Source of the DNA: CAZLXG01 sp964563585
GTDB taxonomy: Bacteria; Bacteroidota; Bacteroidia; Flavobacteriales; Flavobacteriaceae
DNA length: 25,951 nt
Reading direction: 5' to 3'
Assembly (NCBI GenBank): GCA_964563585.1
Contig: CAZLXG010000034.1
Coordinates: 1-25,951, forward strand
Shown: positions 8,184 to 15,628 of the stretch, one piece after another
Layout: the number at the start of each line of letters is the position of its first letter
How positions within the stretch are numbered: the first letter of the stretch is position 1
Notes under the pieces: generated by a model
Databases searched by the model: none
What the model was told of the DNA's origin: nothing
The model's input: the letters and a program-made list of their open reading frames with translations, nothing else
Translations under genes and position numbers: made by a program

Positions 8184-9977
8184 ATGGATGCACCTGCTTT
8201 AGATATACAAATAAAAACCCTGCCAAATGCACCTGGTGTTTACCAGTATTTTGATGCAGATGGCGCTATTTTATACGTAGGAAAAGCAAAAAATTTAAAA
8301 AAACGTGTCAGTTCATATTTTACTAAAACGCACCATAACGGGAAAACAAGAGTGCTTGTAAAAAAGATTGTTTCCATCAAGCATATTGTGGTTGAAACCG
8401 AAACAGATGCATTATTACTTGAAAATAATCTTATAAAAAAGTATAAACCACGTTATAATGTGTTGCTTAAAGACGACAAATCGTACCCGTGGATTTGTAT
8501 AAAAAACGAACGTTTTCCAAGAGTATTTTCTACACGACGGGTATTTAAAGATGGTTCTGATTATTTTGGACCATACACAAGTATGAAGACCGTTTCAACG
8601 TTGTTAAGTCTAATTAGAGGTTTATTTTCTTTACGGACTTGTAATTATGATTTGTCTGAAGAAAAAATAAAAGCTGGAAAATATAAGGTGTGTTTAGAGT
8701 ATCATTTAGGAAATTGTAAAGGCGCTTGTGAGAGTTATGAAACAGTAGATGAATACAAAGAAAGTATTAAAGCCATAAAAGAAATTTTAAAAGGAAATTT
8801 TAAAGATTCGTTATCGCAATTTAAAGTTCAGATGAAGGAATTAGCTTCCGAAATGTATTTTGAAGAAGCACAGAAAATAAAAGAAAAGATAGAAGTTTTA
8901 GAAAATTATCAAGCAAAATCGACTATTGTAAACCCAAAAATTAGCAATGTAGATGTGTTTTCTATAATGAGTGATGAAAGCTATGGTTATGTAAATTTTT
9001 TACAACTCTCGTATGGTTCAATAATTAGGTCACATACTTTAGAAATTAAGAAGAAATTAGACGAAACCGATTTGCAATTATTAGAACTTGCTATTACCGA
9101 AATCAGGCAACGATTTAATTCCAATTCAAAAGAAGTTTATGTGCCTTTTAAAGTTGATTTGGGCGAAGAAATTAAAATTACTATTCCAAAATTAGGAGAT
9201 AAAAAACACATTTTAGATTTATCGCTTCGCAATGCTAAATATTTTAGAATGGAGCGTTTCAAACAAATAAAAATTGTTGACCCAGATAGACACGTCAATA
9301 GAATTATGGCGCAAATGAAAGCCGATTTACGTCTTACGGAAGAACCAAGACATATTGAGTGTTTCGATAATTCTAATATTCAAGGCACACATCCAGTTGC
9401 TGCTTGTGTGGTATTTAGAAACGGGAAACCGTACAAAAAGGATTACCGTCATTTTAACATAAAAACAGTTGTTGGTCCAGACGATTTTGCATCAATGGAA
9501 GAGGTGGTTTACAGGCGTTATAAACGGATGTTAGACGAAAATCAAAGTTTGCCACATCTTATTATTATTGACGGAGGAAAAGGGCAATTGTCGTCTGCCT
9601 TAAAAAGTTTAGACGCTTTAAACTTACGAGGAAAAATAGCAATCATCGGAATTGCAAAACGTTTAGAAGAATTATTCTATCCAAACGATCCAATTCCCTT
9701 ATATTTAGACAAAAAAAGCGAAACCCTAAAAATTATTCAGCAGTTGCGTAACGAAGCACATCGTTTTGGTATAGAACATCACAGAAATAAACGCAGTAAA
9801 ACAGCGTTAAATACAGAGCTTGAAACTATTGCAGGTATTGGCGAAAAAACGGTTATAGATTTATTGAGACACTTTAAATCTGCAAAGCGTGTTGCAAACG
9901 CAAAATTAGATGAGTTAGAGCCTGTTATTGGTGTTTTGAGAGCTGAAAAAGTTTATAATTATTATCATGAGAAATAA
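8184..9977 (+). CDS. uvrC: UvrABC system protein C (excinuclease subunit)
   Basis: 597-aa endonuclease of nucleotide excision repair; it makes the 3' and 5' incisions around a lesion held by UvrB. The GIY-YIG nuclease domain occupies about 10-95 (GVYQYFD, then ILYVGKAKNLKKRV). A four-cysteine cluster follows (CNYD at about 155, then KVCLEYHLGNCKGAC), matching the iron-sulfur cysteines described for E. coli UvrC. The UVR helix that contacts UvrB is near residues 205-240. The RNase H-like nuclease half includes HIECFDNSNIQGTHP and LIIIDGGKGQLSSA. A helix-hairpin-helix ends the protein (IAGIGEKTVIDLLRHF). I start at ATG 8184; a TTG one codon upstream (8181) is less likely. Confidence 0.97.
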   Translation: MDAPALDIQIKTLPNAPGVYQYFDADGAILYVGKAKNLKKRVSSYFTKTHHNGKTRVLVKKIVSIKHIVVETETDALLLENNLIKKYKPRYNVLLKDDKSYPWICIKNERFPRVFSTRRVFKDGSDYFGPYTSMKTVSTLLSLIRGLFSLRTCNYDLSEEKIKAGKYKVCLEYHLGNCKGACESYETVDEYKESIKAIKEILKGNFKDSLSQFKVQMKELASEMYFEEAQKIKEKIEVLENYQAKSTIVNPKISNVDVFSIMSDESYGYVNFLQLSYGSIIRSHTLEIKKKLDETDLQLLELAITEIRQRFNSNSKEVYVPFKVDLGEEIKITIPKLGDKKHILDLSLRNAKYFRMERFKQIKIVDPDRHVNRIMAQMKADLRLTEEPRHIECFDNSNIQGTHPVAACVVFRNGKPYKKDYRHFNIKTVVGPDDFASMEEVVYRRYKRMLDENQSLPHLIIIDGGKGQLSSALKSLDALNLRGKIAIIGIAKRLEELFYPNDPIPLYLDKKSETLKIIQQLRNEAHRFGIEHHRNKRSKTALNTELETIAGIGEKTVIDLLRHFKSAKRVANAKLDELEPVIGVLRAEKVYNYYHEK

Positions 9978-10002
9978 ATTTATGTTGAAGTTTTGTAGAA
10001 AT

Positions 10003-10236
10003 ATGAAAAATATAATATCAATAATCTTTACTTTTCTGATTTGTAATTCTTGTGCAACGAGACTAGAATGTTGTAAAACTAATGATGAAGTAAAAGAATT
10101 ATTAACTGGATATTGGAAAGAAGAAGGTTTAATTATTAAATCACTTGACTCATATTCGTTTGACGAAAAAACAGGGTATTACGCTGAAATAGATTTTCAG
10201 ATTGAATACTTTACACTAAATAGAATTTATATATAA
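10003..10236 (+). CDS. Short putative lipoprotein, possibly truncated
   Basis: 77-aa product starting at ATG 10003, chosen because it gives a clean lipoprotein signal: MKNIISIIFTFLICNSC with cysteine 17 as the acylation site. An in-frame ATG at 9967 overlaps the end of uvrC, but the added residues do not resemble a signal peptide. The mature part has KELLTGYWKEEG, which resembles the first strand of lipocalin-like lipoproteins. However, the chain stops after about 50 mature residues, too short for a barrel, and the bases after the stop are AT-rich and noncoding. It may be a decayed remnant or a genuine small lipoprotein. No function assigned. Confidence 0.45.
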   Translation: MKNIISIIFTFLICNSCATRLECCKTNDEVKELLTGYWKEEGLIIKSLDSYSFDEKTGYYAEIDFQIEYFTLNRIYI

Positions 10237-10239
10237 CTA

Positions 10240-10259
10240 TTAAAATATTAATATTTTAA
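10240..10259. repeat. 20-bp perfect AT palindrome
   Basis: TTAAAATATTAATATTTTAA is its own reverse complement over 20 bases. It lies in the 51-bp gap between the short lipoprotein gene and the patatin gene. There is no T-run that would make it a normal terminator. It could be a protein-binding site or chance in AT-rich DNA. Confidence 0.4.
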
Positions 10260-10287
10260 AAACAAAATAAGCATAAGTCATTTCGAC

Positions 10288-12567
10288 ATGACAAACGCTC
10301 TTAAATCAGATAAATACAAACCAAGCTTGAAGTATAAACCAATCATATTAACCCTATTATTACTCGTATCAATTTCCATGAAAGCGCAAACTGAAATACA
10401 AGAAGGTGAACCCAAAGTTGGTTTAGTTTTAAGTGGAGGCGGCGCAAAAGGGTTTGCACATATTGGAGTGTTAAAGGTTATTGATAGCTTAGGCATCCAA
10501 GTAGATTATATTGCTGGGACAAGTATGGGCGCTATTATTGGTGCGTTATATGCTTCTGGTTATACAGGAAAACAATTAGATTCTATTTTTAGAGAAGTAG
10601 ATTTTGATAATTTAATTAGCGATAATATTCCTAGAGCATCAAAAACATTTTACGAGCGTGATAATTCTGAAAGATATACCATGGCATTACCTTTTGGCGA
10701 TTTCAAAATTAAATTACCGTCGGCTCTTTATAAAGGTCAAAATGTATATGGAATGCTATCTAAATTAACATTGCATACTAATAATATTGAAAATTTTAGC
10801 GAGTTGCCAATTCCGTTTTTCTGTATTGCAACCAATGTTGAAACTGGTGAAGCTGTTGTTTTAGATGAGGGTAATTTAGCCCAAGCGGTTATGGCAAGTG
10901 GTGCGTTTCCGTCGTTATTTCAACCAGTTGTTATAAACAATCAAATTTTAATAGATGGTGGCGTGGTTAATAATTACCCAATAGACGAACTTAAAGCTAA
11001 AGGTGTTGATATTATTATTGGTGTAGATGTACAAGACGATTTATCAAATAGAGAAAATTTAACGTCGGCTATACAAATTTTATTTCAAATTAATAATTAC
11101 CGAACCATTAAAGATATGGCGGTAAAATCGAAAAAAACAGATGTATATATTAAACCAAATATTGAAGGCTTTAATGTAGTGTCTTTTAATGAAATTGATA
11201 AAATTGTTAGTATAGGAAGTAAAGCTGCGAAACTAAAGCTTGAAGGATTAAGAAAAGTTAGAAATCAACAATTAAGTGAGAAGCAACAATATGTAATTAC
11301 GCCAATAGATAGTATAAAAATTAATGCCTTTGATATTAAGGGAAATAGAAGTTACACAAGGTCTTATGTTTTAGGAAAACTAAAGTTAAAATCGAACCAA
11401 ACAGTAAGTTATACTAATTTTAATCAAGGTATTAATAATTTAATTGCAACAGGTAATTTTGATAGTTTTTTATACGATTTAAAACCATCAATTTATGGTA
11501 ACGGGTATGATATGCATGTTGACTTAAAAGAAAGTTCTGAAACCTTGTTTTTAAAACTTGGTGTGCATTATGACGATCTGTATAAAAGTTCTGCATTAAT
11601 CAACCTTACAAAAAAGCGATTGATTTCAAAAAATGATGTAGCCTCGTTCGATTTTATTATTGGAGATAATGTTAGGTATAATTTTGAATATTATATTGAT
11701 AATGGTTTTTATTGGAGTGTTGGTTTACGGTCTAGGTTCGATAAGTTTCATCAAAGCGTATTTGCCACAACTATTTTACCTACAACTGTATCAGCTTTAA
11801 TAAATGTGAATAAATTAAATGTAGAAGTGTCCGATTTTACAAATCAATTTTATTTACAAACGCTTTTTAGTAAAGACATGTCTTTAACACTTGGGATTGA
11901 ACATAAAAAATTAAAAATTTCTACCGAAACTATTTTAACGAATACAAATAATAATGAAGATACTGTTTTTGAAAACAGTAATTATTTTAGCCTTTTTGGA
12001 AAACTAAAATTTGATACTTACGATAATAAATATTTTCCTAAAAAAGGGTTTTTATTTGATAGCGATTTTCATTTGTATTTCAGTTCTTCAGATTTCAATA
12101 ATAATTTTGAAAAATTTTCAATAGCAAAAGCTACTGTAGGTTATTCACAAGGTTTCACTAAAAATTTATCGGTAAACCTTACGGCACAAGGTGGTTTTAA
12201 AATTGGCGAAGGTTCTAATCCATATCTAAATTTTGCTTTAGGTGGCTATGGCGGACATTTAATTAATAATTTTACACCATTTTACGGGTACGATTTTTTA
12301 TCAATTTCTGGCGATAGTTTTGTGAAATCTATACTTACAATAGATTACGAAATTTTTAAAAAAAACCATATCAATTTTGCTGCAAACGTAGCTAATATTG
12401 AAGATAGTCTTTTTGAAACAATCGAATGGTTTTCTGCTCCAGACTATACAGGGTATGCTTTAGGTTATTCGTTAGAAACTATTTTAGGTCCAGTAGAAAT
12501 TAAATATTCTTGGACTCCAGAAACAAAAAACAGTAATTGGTTTTTTAATTTAGGTTTTTGGTTTTAA
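10288..12567 (+). CDS. Patatin-like phospholipase fused to POTRA and outer-membrane beta-barrel
   Basis: 759-aa exported protein. The patatin domain (about 43-235) has the oxyanion loop GGGAKG at 50-55, nucleophile S79 in GTSMG, and D223 in the DGG motif, so the Ser-Asp dyad is intact. A POTRA-like segment follows (about 340-410: INAFDIKGNRSYTRSYVLGK). A BamA/Omp85-type barrel then runs to the end, rich in alternating aromatic strands, with TYDNKYFPKKGFLFD and a terminal phenylalanine (LGFWF). This order matches type Vd autotransporter-like lipases (PlpD), and the layout is common in Bacteroidota. The signal peptide has a long N-region if ATG 10288 is used. TTG at 10327 would give a more typical signal (LKYKPIILTLLLLVSISMKAQ minus its last residues). 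Lipid substrate unknown. Confidence 0.92.
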   Translation: MTNALKSDKYKPSLKYKPIILTLLLLVSISMKAQTEIQEGEPKVGLVLSGGGAKGFAHIGVLKVIDSLGIQVDYIAGTSMGAIIGALYASGYTGKQLDSIFREVDFDNLISDNIPRASKTFYERDNSERYTMALPFGDFKIKLPSALYKGQNVYGMLSKLTLHTNNIENFSELPIPFFCIATNVETGEAVVLDEGNLAQAVMASGAFPSLFQPVVINNQILIDGGVVNNYPIDELKAKGVDIIIGVDVQDDLSNRENLTSAIQILFQINNYRTIKDMAVKSKKTDVYIKPNIEGFNVVSFNEIDKIVSIGSKAAKLKLEGLRKVRNQQLSEKQQYVITPIDSIKINAFDIKGNRSYTRSYVLGKLKLKSNQTVSYTNFNQGINNLIATGNFDSFLYDLKPSIYGNGYDMHVDLKESSETLFLKLGVHYDDLYKSSALINLTKKRLISKNDVASFDFIIGDNVRYNFEYYIDNGFYWSVGLRSRFDKFHQSVFATTILPTTVSALINVNKLNVEVSDFTNQFYLQTLFSKDMSLTLGIEHKKLKISTETILTNTNNNEDTVFENSNYFSLFGKLKFDTYDNKYFPKKGFLFDSDFHLYFSSSDFNNNFEKFSIAKATVGYSQGFTKNLSVNLTAQGGFKIGEGSNPYLNFALGGYGGHLINNFTPFYGYDFLSISGDSFVKSILTIDYEIFKKNHINFAANVANIEDSLFETIEWFSAPDYTGYALGYSLETILGPVEIKYSWTPETKNSNWFFNLGFWF

Positions 12568-12620
12568 TACTTAATTTACTTAACAATATTATAGTTTTTA
12601 TAAAGTCATAAATTTTTACG

Positions 12621-12627
12621 ATATTTG
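12621..12627 (+). promoter_or_regulatory. Near-consensus -7 element before the leader ORF
   Basis: GATATTTG at 12620-12627 is one base off TAnnTTTG and ends 7 nt before the ATG of the small ORF at 12635. A transcription start would fall at or just before that ATG. Confidence 0.35.
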
Positions 12628-12634
12628 TATAGTT

Positions 12635-12700
12635 ATGAAACTTTATTGGCAAGAATTATTAATATTTCTACACTACCTCATCAAGAGAAATCCTGAATAA
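12635..12700 (+). CDS. Candidate 21-aa leader peptide upstream of homogentisate dioxygenase
   Basis: A 22-codon ORF (ATG to TAA) lies in the 236-bp gap before the homogentisate dioxygenase gene. The peptide begins MKLYWQELLIF and ends IKRNPE. Four of its 21 residues are Tyr, Trp or Phe (Y4, W5, F11, Y14), the amino acids handled by the downstream aromatic catabolic enzymes. A near-consensus promoter element sits just upstream and two mutually exclusive hairpins lie just downstream (12717-12756). This resembles ribosome-mediated leader control, but nothing shows that it is translated. It could be a chance ORF. Confidence 0.35.
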   Translation: MKLYWQELLIFLHYLIKRNPE

Positions 12701-12716
12701 GTCACTATAAGTATAT

Positions 12717-12756
12717 ACCTTTTTAAGGTTCTTTTTTACAAGTAAACCTTCAAAAA
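12717..12756 (+). promoter_or_regulatory. Alternative hairpins, possible attenuator
   Basis: Hairpin 1 pairs ACCTT (12717-12721) with AAGGT (12725-12729) and is followed by TCTTTTTT, like a weak terminator. Hairpin 2 uses the same AAGGTT (12725-12730), with the preceding TTTTT, to pair with AACCTT (12745-12750) and AAAAA (12752-12756), leaving one bulged C. The two cannot form together, and hairpin 2 has more pairs. The rest of the leader, to 12803, shows nothing else recognisable. Confidence 0.35.
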
Positions 12757-12803
12757 TAATTCAATTTAACAATATTTATTTTATAATTTCATAATTAAAA
12801 AGT

Positions 12804-13961
12804 ATGCCTAGATATCATACACTCGGGAAAATTCCACATAAAAGACACACAACCTTTAAAAAACCAGATGGTAGTTTATACCAAGAAGAACTTTTTGGAA
12901 CAGCAGGTTTTGCAGGAATGTCATCATTAATTTATCATTTACATCCACCAACAGTAGTTTCAGAAATAAAAAGAGGAGCAGATGTATCTCCAAAAATCGC
13001 TATCGATAAAAACATGAAAGCGCTTAGTTTTAAAGGATTCACTTTAAAGCCAGAACAAGACTTTTTAGAGAGCAGAAAAACCCTATTTGTAAATAACGAT
13101 TTGCATATAGGATTAGCAGCACCAAAAGAGTTTTCGAAAGATTATTTCTATAGAAATTCAGATGCAGACGAAATGTTATTCATACACATAGGTTCAGGAA
13201 CATTAAAAACCATGTATGGAAATATCGATTTTAAATATGGCGATTATTTAATAATTCCAAGAGGCACAACTTATCAAATAGATTTTGATACAGAAGACAA
13301 TAGAATACTATATATAGAATCTTTTAGTCCAATATTAACACCAAAAAGGTATAGAAATAACTTTGGGCAATTATTAGAACACTCCCCATTTTGCGAACGC
13401 GATTTTAGATTGCCAACTAATTTAAAAACATACGACGAAAAAGGGGAATTCAAAGTAATTTCAAAAAAGCAAGGTGTAATATGGGAATATACGCATGCAA
13501 ATCACCCATTTGATGTTGTCGGTTGGGACGGATTTCATTACCCATACGCATTTTCAATTCACGATTTCGAACCCATAACAGGGCGCATACACATGCCGCC
13601 ACCAATACACCAACAGTGGGAAGCAGCAGGCTTTGTAGTATGCTCATTCGTACCAAGAATGTATGATTATCACCCAGAATCCGTACCAGCGCCATATCAT
13701 CATTCAAATATAGATTCGGAAGAATTATTATACTACGTTGATGGCGATTTTATGAGTCGAAATAATATCGAAAAAGGGCAAATCACATTGCATCCAGGAG
13801 GCATTCCTCATGGTCCACATCCGGGAGCAATAGAACGAAGCGTAGGAAAAAAAGAAACAGGGGAACTCGCAGTAATGATAGACCCTTTCAATCCAGTTAT
13901 GATAACCGAAGAAGCATTAAAATTAGAGGTTAACGACTATTATAAATCTTGGATAAAATAA
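12804..13961 (+). CDS. hmgA: Homogentisate 1,2-dioxygenase
   Basis: 385-aa non-heme iron enzyme of the cupin fold that opens the ring of homogentisate to maleylacetoacetate in tyrosine/phenylalanine breakdown. Iron ligands fit the family pattern: H300 and E306 in PYHHSNIDSEELLYY (spacing H-x5-E as in the human enzyme) and H336 in GGIPHGPHPG. Other matching segments are YHLHPPT near the N-terminus, DYLIIPRGTTYQI in the N-terminal cupin, and PPIHQQWEAAGFVVCSF. Length is typical of the shorter bacterial form. The HPPD gene follows after 146 bp that hold a palindromic element. Maleylacetoacetate isomerase and fumarylacetoacetase genes are not in this window. Confidence 0.95.
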   Translation: MPRYHTLGKIPHKRHTTFKKPDGSLYQEELFGTAGFAGMSSLIYHLHPPTVVSEIKRGADVSPKIAIDKNMKALSFKGFTLKPEQDFLESRKTLFVNNDLHIGLAAPKEFSKDYFYRNSDADEMLFIHIGSGTLKTMYGNIDFKYGDYLIIPRGTTYQIDFDTEDNRILYIESFSPILTPKRYRNNFGQLLEHSPFCERDFRLPTNLKTYDEKGEFKVISKKQGVIWEYTHANHPFDVVGWDGFHYPYAFSIHDFEPITGRIHMPPPIHQQWEAAGFVVCSFVPRMYDYHPESVPAPYHHSNIDSEELLYYVDGDFMSRNNIEKGQITLHPGGIPHGPHPGAIERSVGKKETGELAVMIDPFNPVMITEEALKLEVNDYYKSWIK

Positions 13962-13970
13962 TTTAATAAG

Positions 13971-14048
13971 AAGCTATTTCCTGCTTTCGGCAGTCGCTAT
14001 TTTTGTAAAAACAAAAATGAGCTTCAACAAATGCCTTAATCAGGGCTA
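13971..14048. repeat. Structured intergenic element between hmgA and hppD
   Basis: Inner hairpin: GCTATTTTTGT (13996-14006), AAAA loop, ACAAAAATGAGC (14011-14022), with one bulged G. Outer arms: AGC and CCTG (13972-13974, 13980-13983) pair with CAGG and GCT (14041-14044, 14045-14047). The motifs AGCTATTTCCTGC and CAGGGCTA at the borders resemble a dispersed palindrome family I associate with flavobacterial genomes. That assignment is from memory and unverified. Confidence 0.55.
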
Positions 14049-14107
14049 AACATATCAGAAAACTATCTTACAAAATCTAAAGGTCAGTAAGATTAAAAAA
14101 CAAGACA

Positions 14108-15268
14108 ATGGCAAAAGAAGTAAAATCAGTAAACTACGGTTTAGAAAAAATATTTGAAGGCGCACAAGATTTTCTTCCGCTTTTAGGAACAGATTATGTA
14201 GAACTCTATGTTGGTAACGCAAAACAATCTGCACACTTTTACAAAACAGCATTTGGCTTTCAATCTTTAGCTTATAAAGGTTTAGAAACAGGCTCTAAAG
14301 ACTCGGTAAGTTATGTGTTGGTACAAGATAAAATACGTTTAGTACTAACAACACCATTAAACAGTAAATCACCAATAAACAATCATATTGTAAAACATGG
14401 TGATGGTGTAAAAGTTATTGCACTTTGGGTTGATGATGCTCGAAAATCTTATGAAGAAACTATAAAACGTGGAGCAAAATCGTATTTAGAACCAACGGTT
14501 GAAAAAGATGAATTTGGAGAAATTGTAAAAGCAGGAATTTACACCTATGGCGAAACTGTACATGTGTTTATAGAGCGTAAAAACTATAAAGGTGCTTTTT
14601 TACCAGGATTTCAAAAATGGGAATCAGATTACAATCCAGAACCATTAGGGTTAAAATATATAGACCACATGGTTGGGAATGTAGGTTGGGGACAAATGAA
14701 TACTTGGGTAAAATGGTATGAAGATGTTATGGGTTTTGAAAATTTCTTGTCGTTTGATGATAAGCAAATTCATACCGAATATTCAGCATTAATGAGTAAA
14801 GTAATGAGTAATGGCAACGGACGGATAAAATTCCCAATAAACGAACCTGCAAAAGCAGCAAAAAAATCTCAAATTGAAGAGTATTTAGATTTTTACGAAG
14901 GTTCGGGCGTGCAACATATTGCGGTTGCGACCGATGATATTATAGAAACTGTAAGTCAGTTAAAAGCACGAGGTATTGAGTTTTTACCACCGCCACCACA
15001 AGCGTATTATGATGATATTCCTAATAGATTAGGTGAGCATAGAGAGATGATGAAAGAAGATATTGGCGAGCTTCAAAAATTATCTATTATGATTGATGCT
15101 GATGAAGAAGGCTATTTACTGCAAATCTTCACAAAACCATTGGAAGATAGACCAACTCTATTTTTTGAAATCATTCAACGTATGGGAGCAAGAGGTTTTG
15201 GTGCAGGAAATTTTAAAGCCCTTTTTGAGTCTATTGAAAGAGAACAAGAAAAAAGAGGTACGCTTTAA
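14108..15268 (+). CDS. hppD: 4-hydroxyphenylpyruvate dioxygenase
   Basis: 386-aa Fe(II) enzyme made of two VOC-fold halves; it converts 4-hydroxyphenylpyruvate to homogentisate, the substrate of the gene just upstream. The N-terminal half begins YVELYVGNAKQSAHFYKTAF. The catalytic half carries the iron triad H187 (YIDHMVGNV), H270 (GVQHIAVAT) and E354 (LFFEIIQR). Also seen are the family stretch NGRIKFPINEP and the C-terminal RMGARGFGAGNFKALFESIE, part of the lid helix. A strong terminator follows 16 nt after the stop, so hmgA-hppD is probably one transcription unit. The whole reading frame is intact. Confidence 0.97.
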   Translation: MAKEVKSVNYGLEKIFEGAQDFLPLLGTDYVELYVGNAKQSAHFYKTAFGFQSLAYKGLETGSKDSVSYVLVQDKIRLVLTTPLNSKSPINNHIVKHGDGVKVIALWVDDARKSYEETIKRGAKSYLEPTVEKDEFGEIVKAGIYTYGETVHVFIERKNYKGAFLPGFQKWESDYNPEPLGLKYIDHMVGNVGWGQMNTWVKWYEDVMGFENFLSFDDKQIHTEYSALMSKVMSNGNGRIKFPINEPAKAAKKSQIEEYLDFYEGSGVQHIAVATDDIIETVSQLKARGIEFLPPPPQAYYDDIPNRLGEHREMMKEDIGELQKLSIMIDADEEGYLLQIFTKPLEDRPTLFFEIIQRMGARGFGAGNFKALFESIEREQEKRGTL

Positions 15269-15284
15269 ATTAAAGATATAATTT

Positions 15285-15318
15285 AAACCTGTTTAGTTTT
15301 TACTAAACAGGTTTTTTA
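15285..15318 (+). terminator. Rho-independent terminator after hppD
   Basis: Perfect 13-bp inverted repeat AAACCTGTTTAGT / ACTAAACAGGTTT (15285-15297 and 15302-15314) with a TTTT loop and a following T-run. Confidence 0.93.
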
Positions 15319-15345
15319 TTTTAGTTAAATTACTCTTTTTTAAAT

Positions 15346-15473
15346 TATCTAGCTGATTGCAGATTAGTTACTACCAACTGCAGATTTGTTGCGTTAGTGA
15401 TTGTAGTGACATCCTTTTTTGAGGTACGAGAAAAAGATATAACGTAAAGCGCGACCCTTGTGGTAACGCCCAA
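15346..15473. repeat. Candidate dispersed flavobacterial intergenic repeat
   Basis: Most of the 360-bp gap between hppD and the DUF3108 gene is occupied by this element, which is locally richer in G and C than the flanking DNA. It has an outer inverted repeat GCGTTA (15391-15396) / TAACGC (15464-15469) and an inner one ATC-C-TTTTT (15411-15419) / AAAAAGAT (15431-15438). TGCAGATT occurs twice (15358 and 15379). The core, with AAAAAGATATAACG and AAAGCGCGACCC, looks like a repeat I recall from many Flavobacteriaceae intergenic regions. Only one copy is here, so that is memory, not proof. The rest of the gap holds the terminator and a promoter. Confidence 0.5.
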
Positions 15474-15543
15474 AATAATTAATTTTTGTAACAAATTATT
15501 GTTAAGGTCTTCTAATAATAATAGGCAATACCAAGATTTTTTA

Positions 15544-15551
15544 TATTTTTG
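15544..15551 (+). promoter_or_regulatory. TAnnTTTG -7 element for the DUF3108-TDO-M23-pgi unit
   Basis: TATTTTTG fits TAnnTTTG exactly and lies 77 bp before the DUF3108 start codon, downstream of the hppD terminator. No good -33 element was found. Confidence 0.4.
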
Positions 15552-15628
15552 GAATAGTAATTGTAATTTCAATAGTATTACAATAAAAAGGTAAACAAAG
15601 AAGTTACAATACAATTACCCTAAATAAA

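Noticed and set aside
13450..13707. Minus-strand ORF inside the homogentisate dioxygenase gene
   Set aside because: Antisense shadow of a strongly conserved gene; the same applies to 10278-10496, 19152-19550, 24455-24826 and 6300-6491.
15345..15614. Minus-strand ORF of 89 aa across the hppD-DUF3108 gap
   Set aside because: It runs through the repeat-like element, has no plausible start context and no domain features; similar ORFs arise from such repeats.
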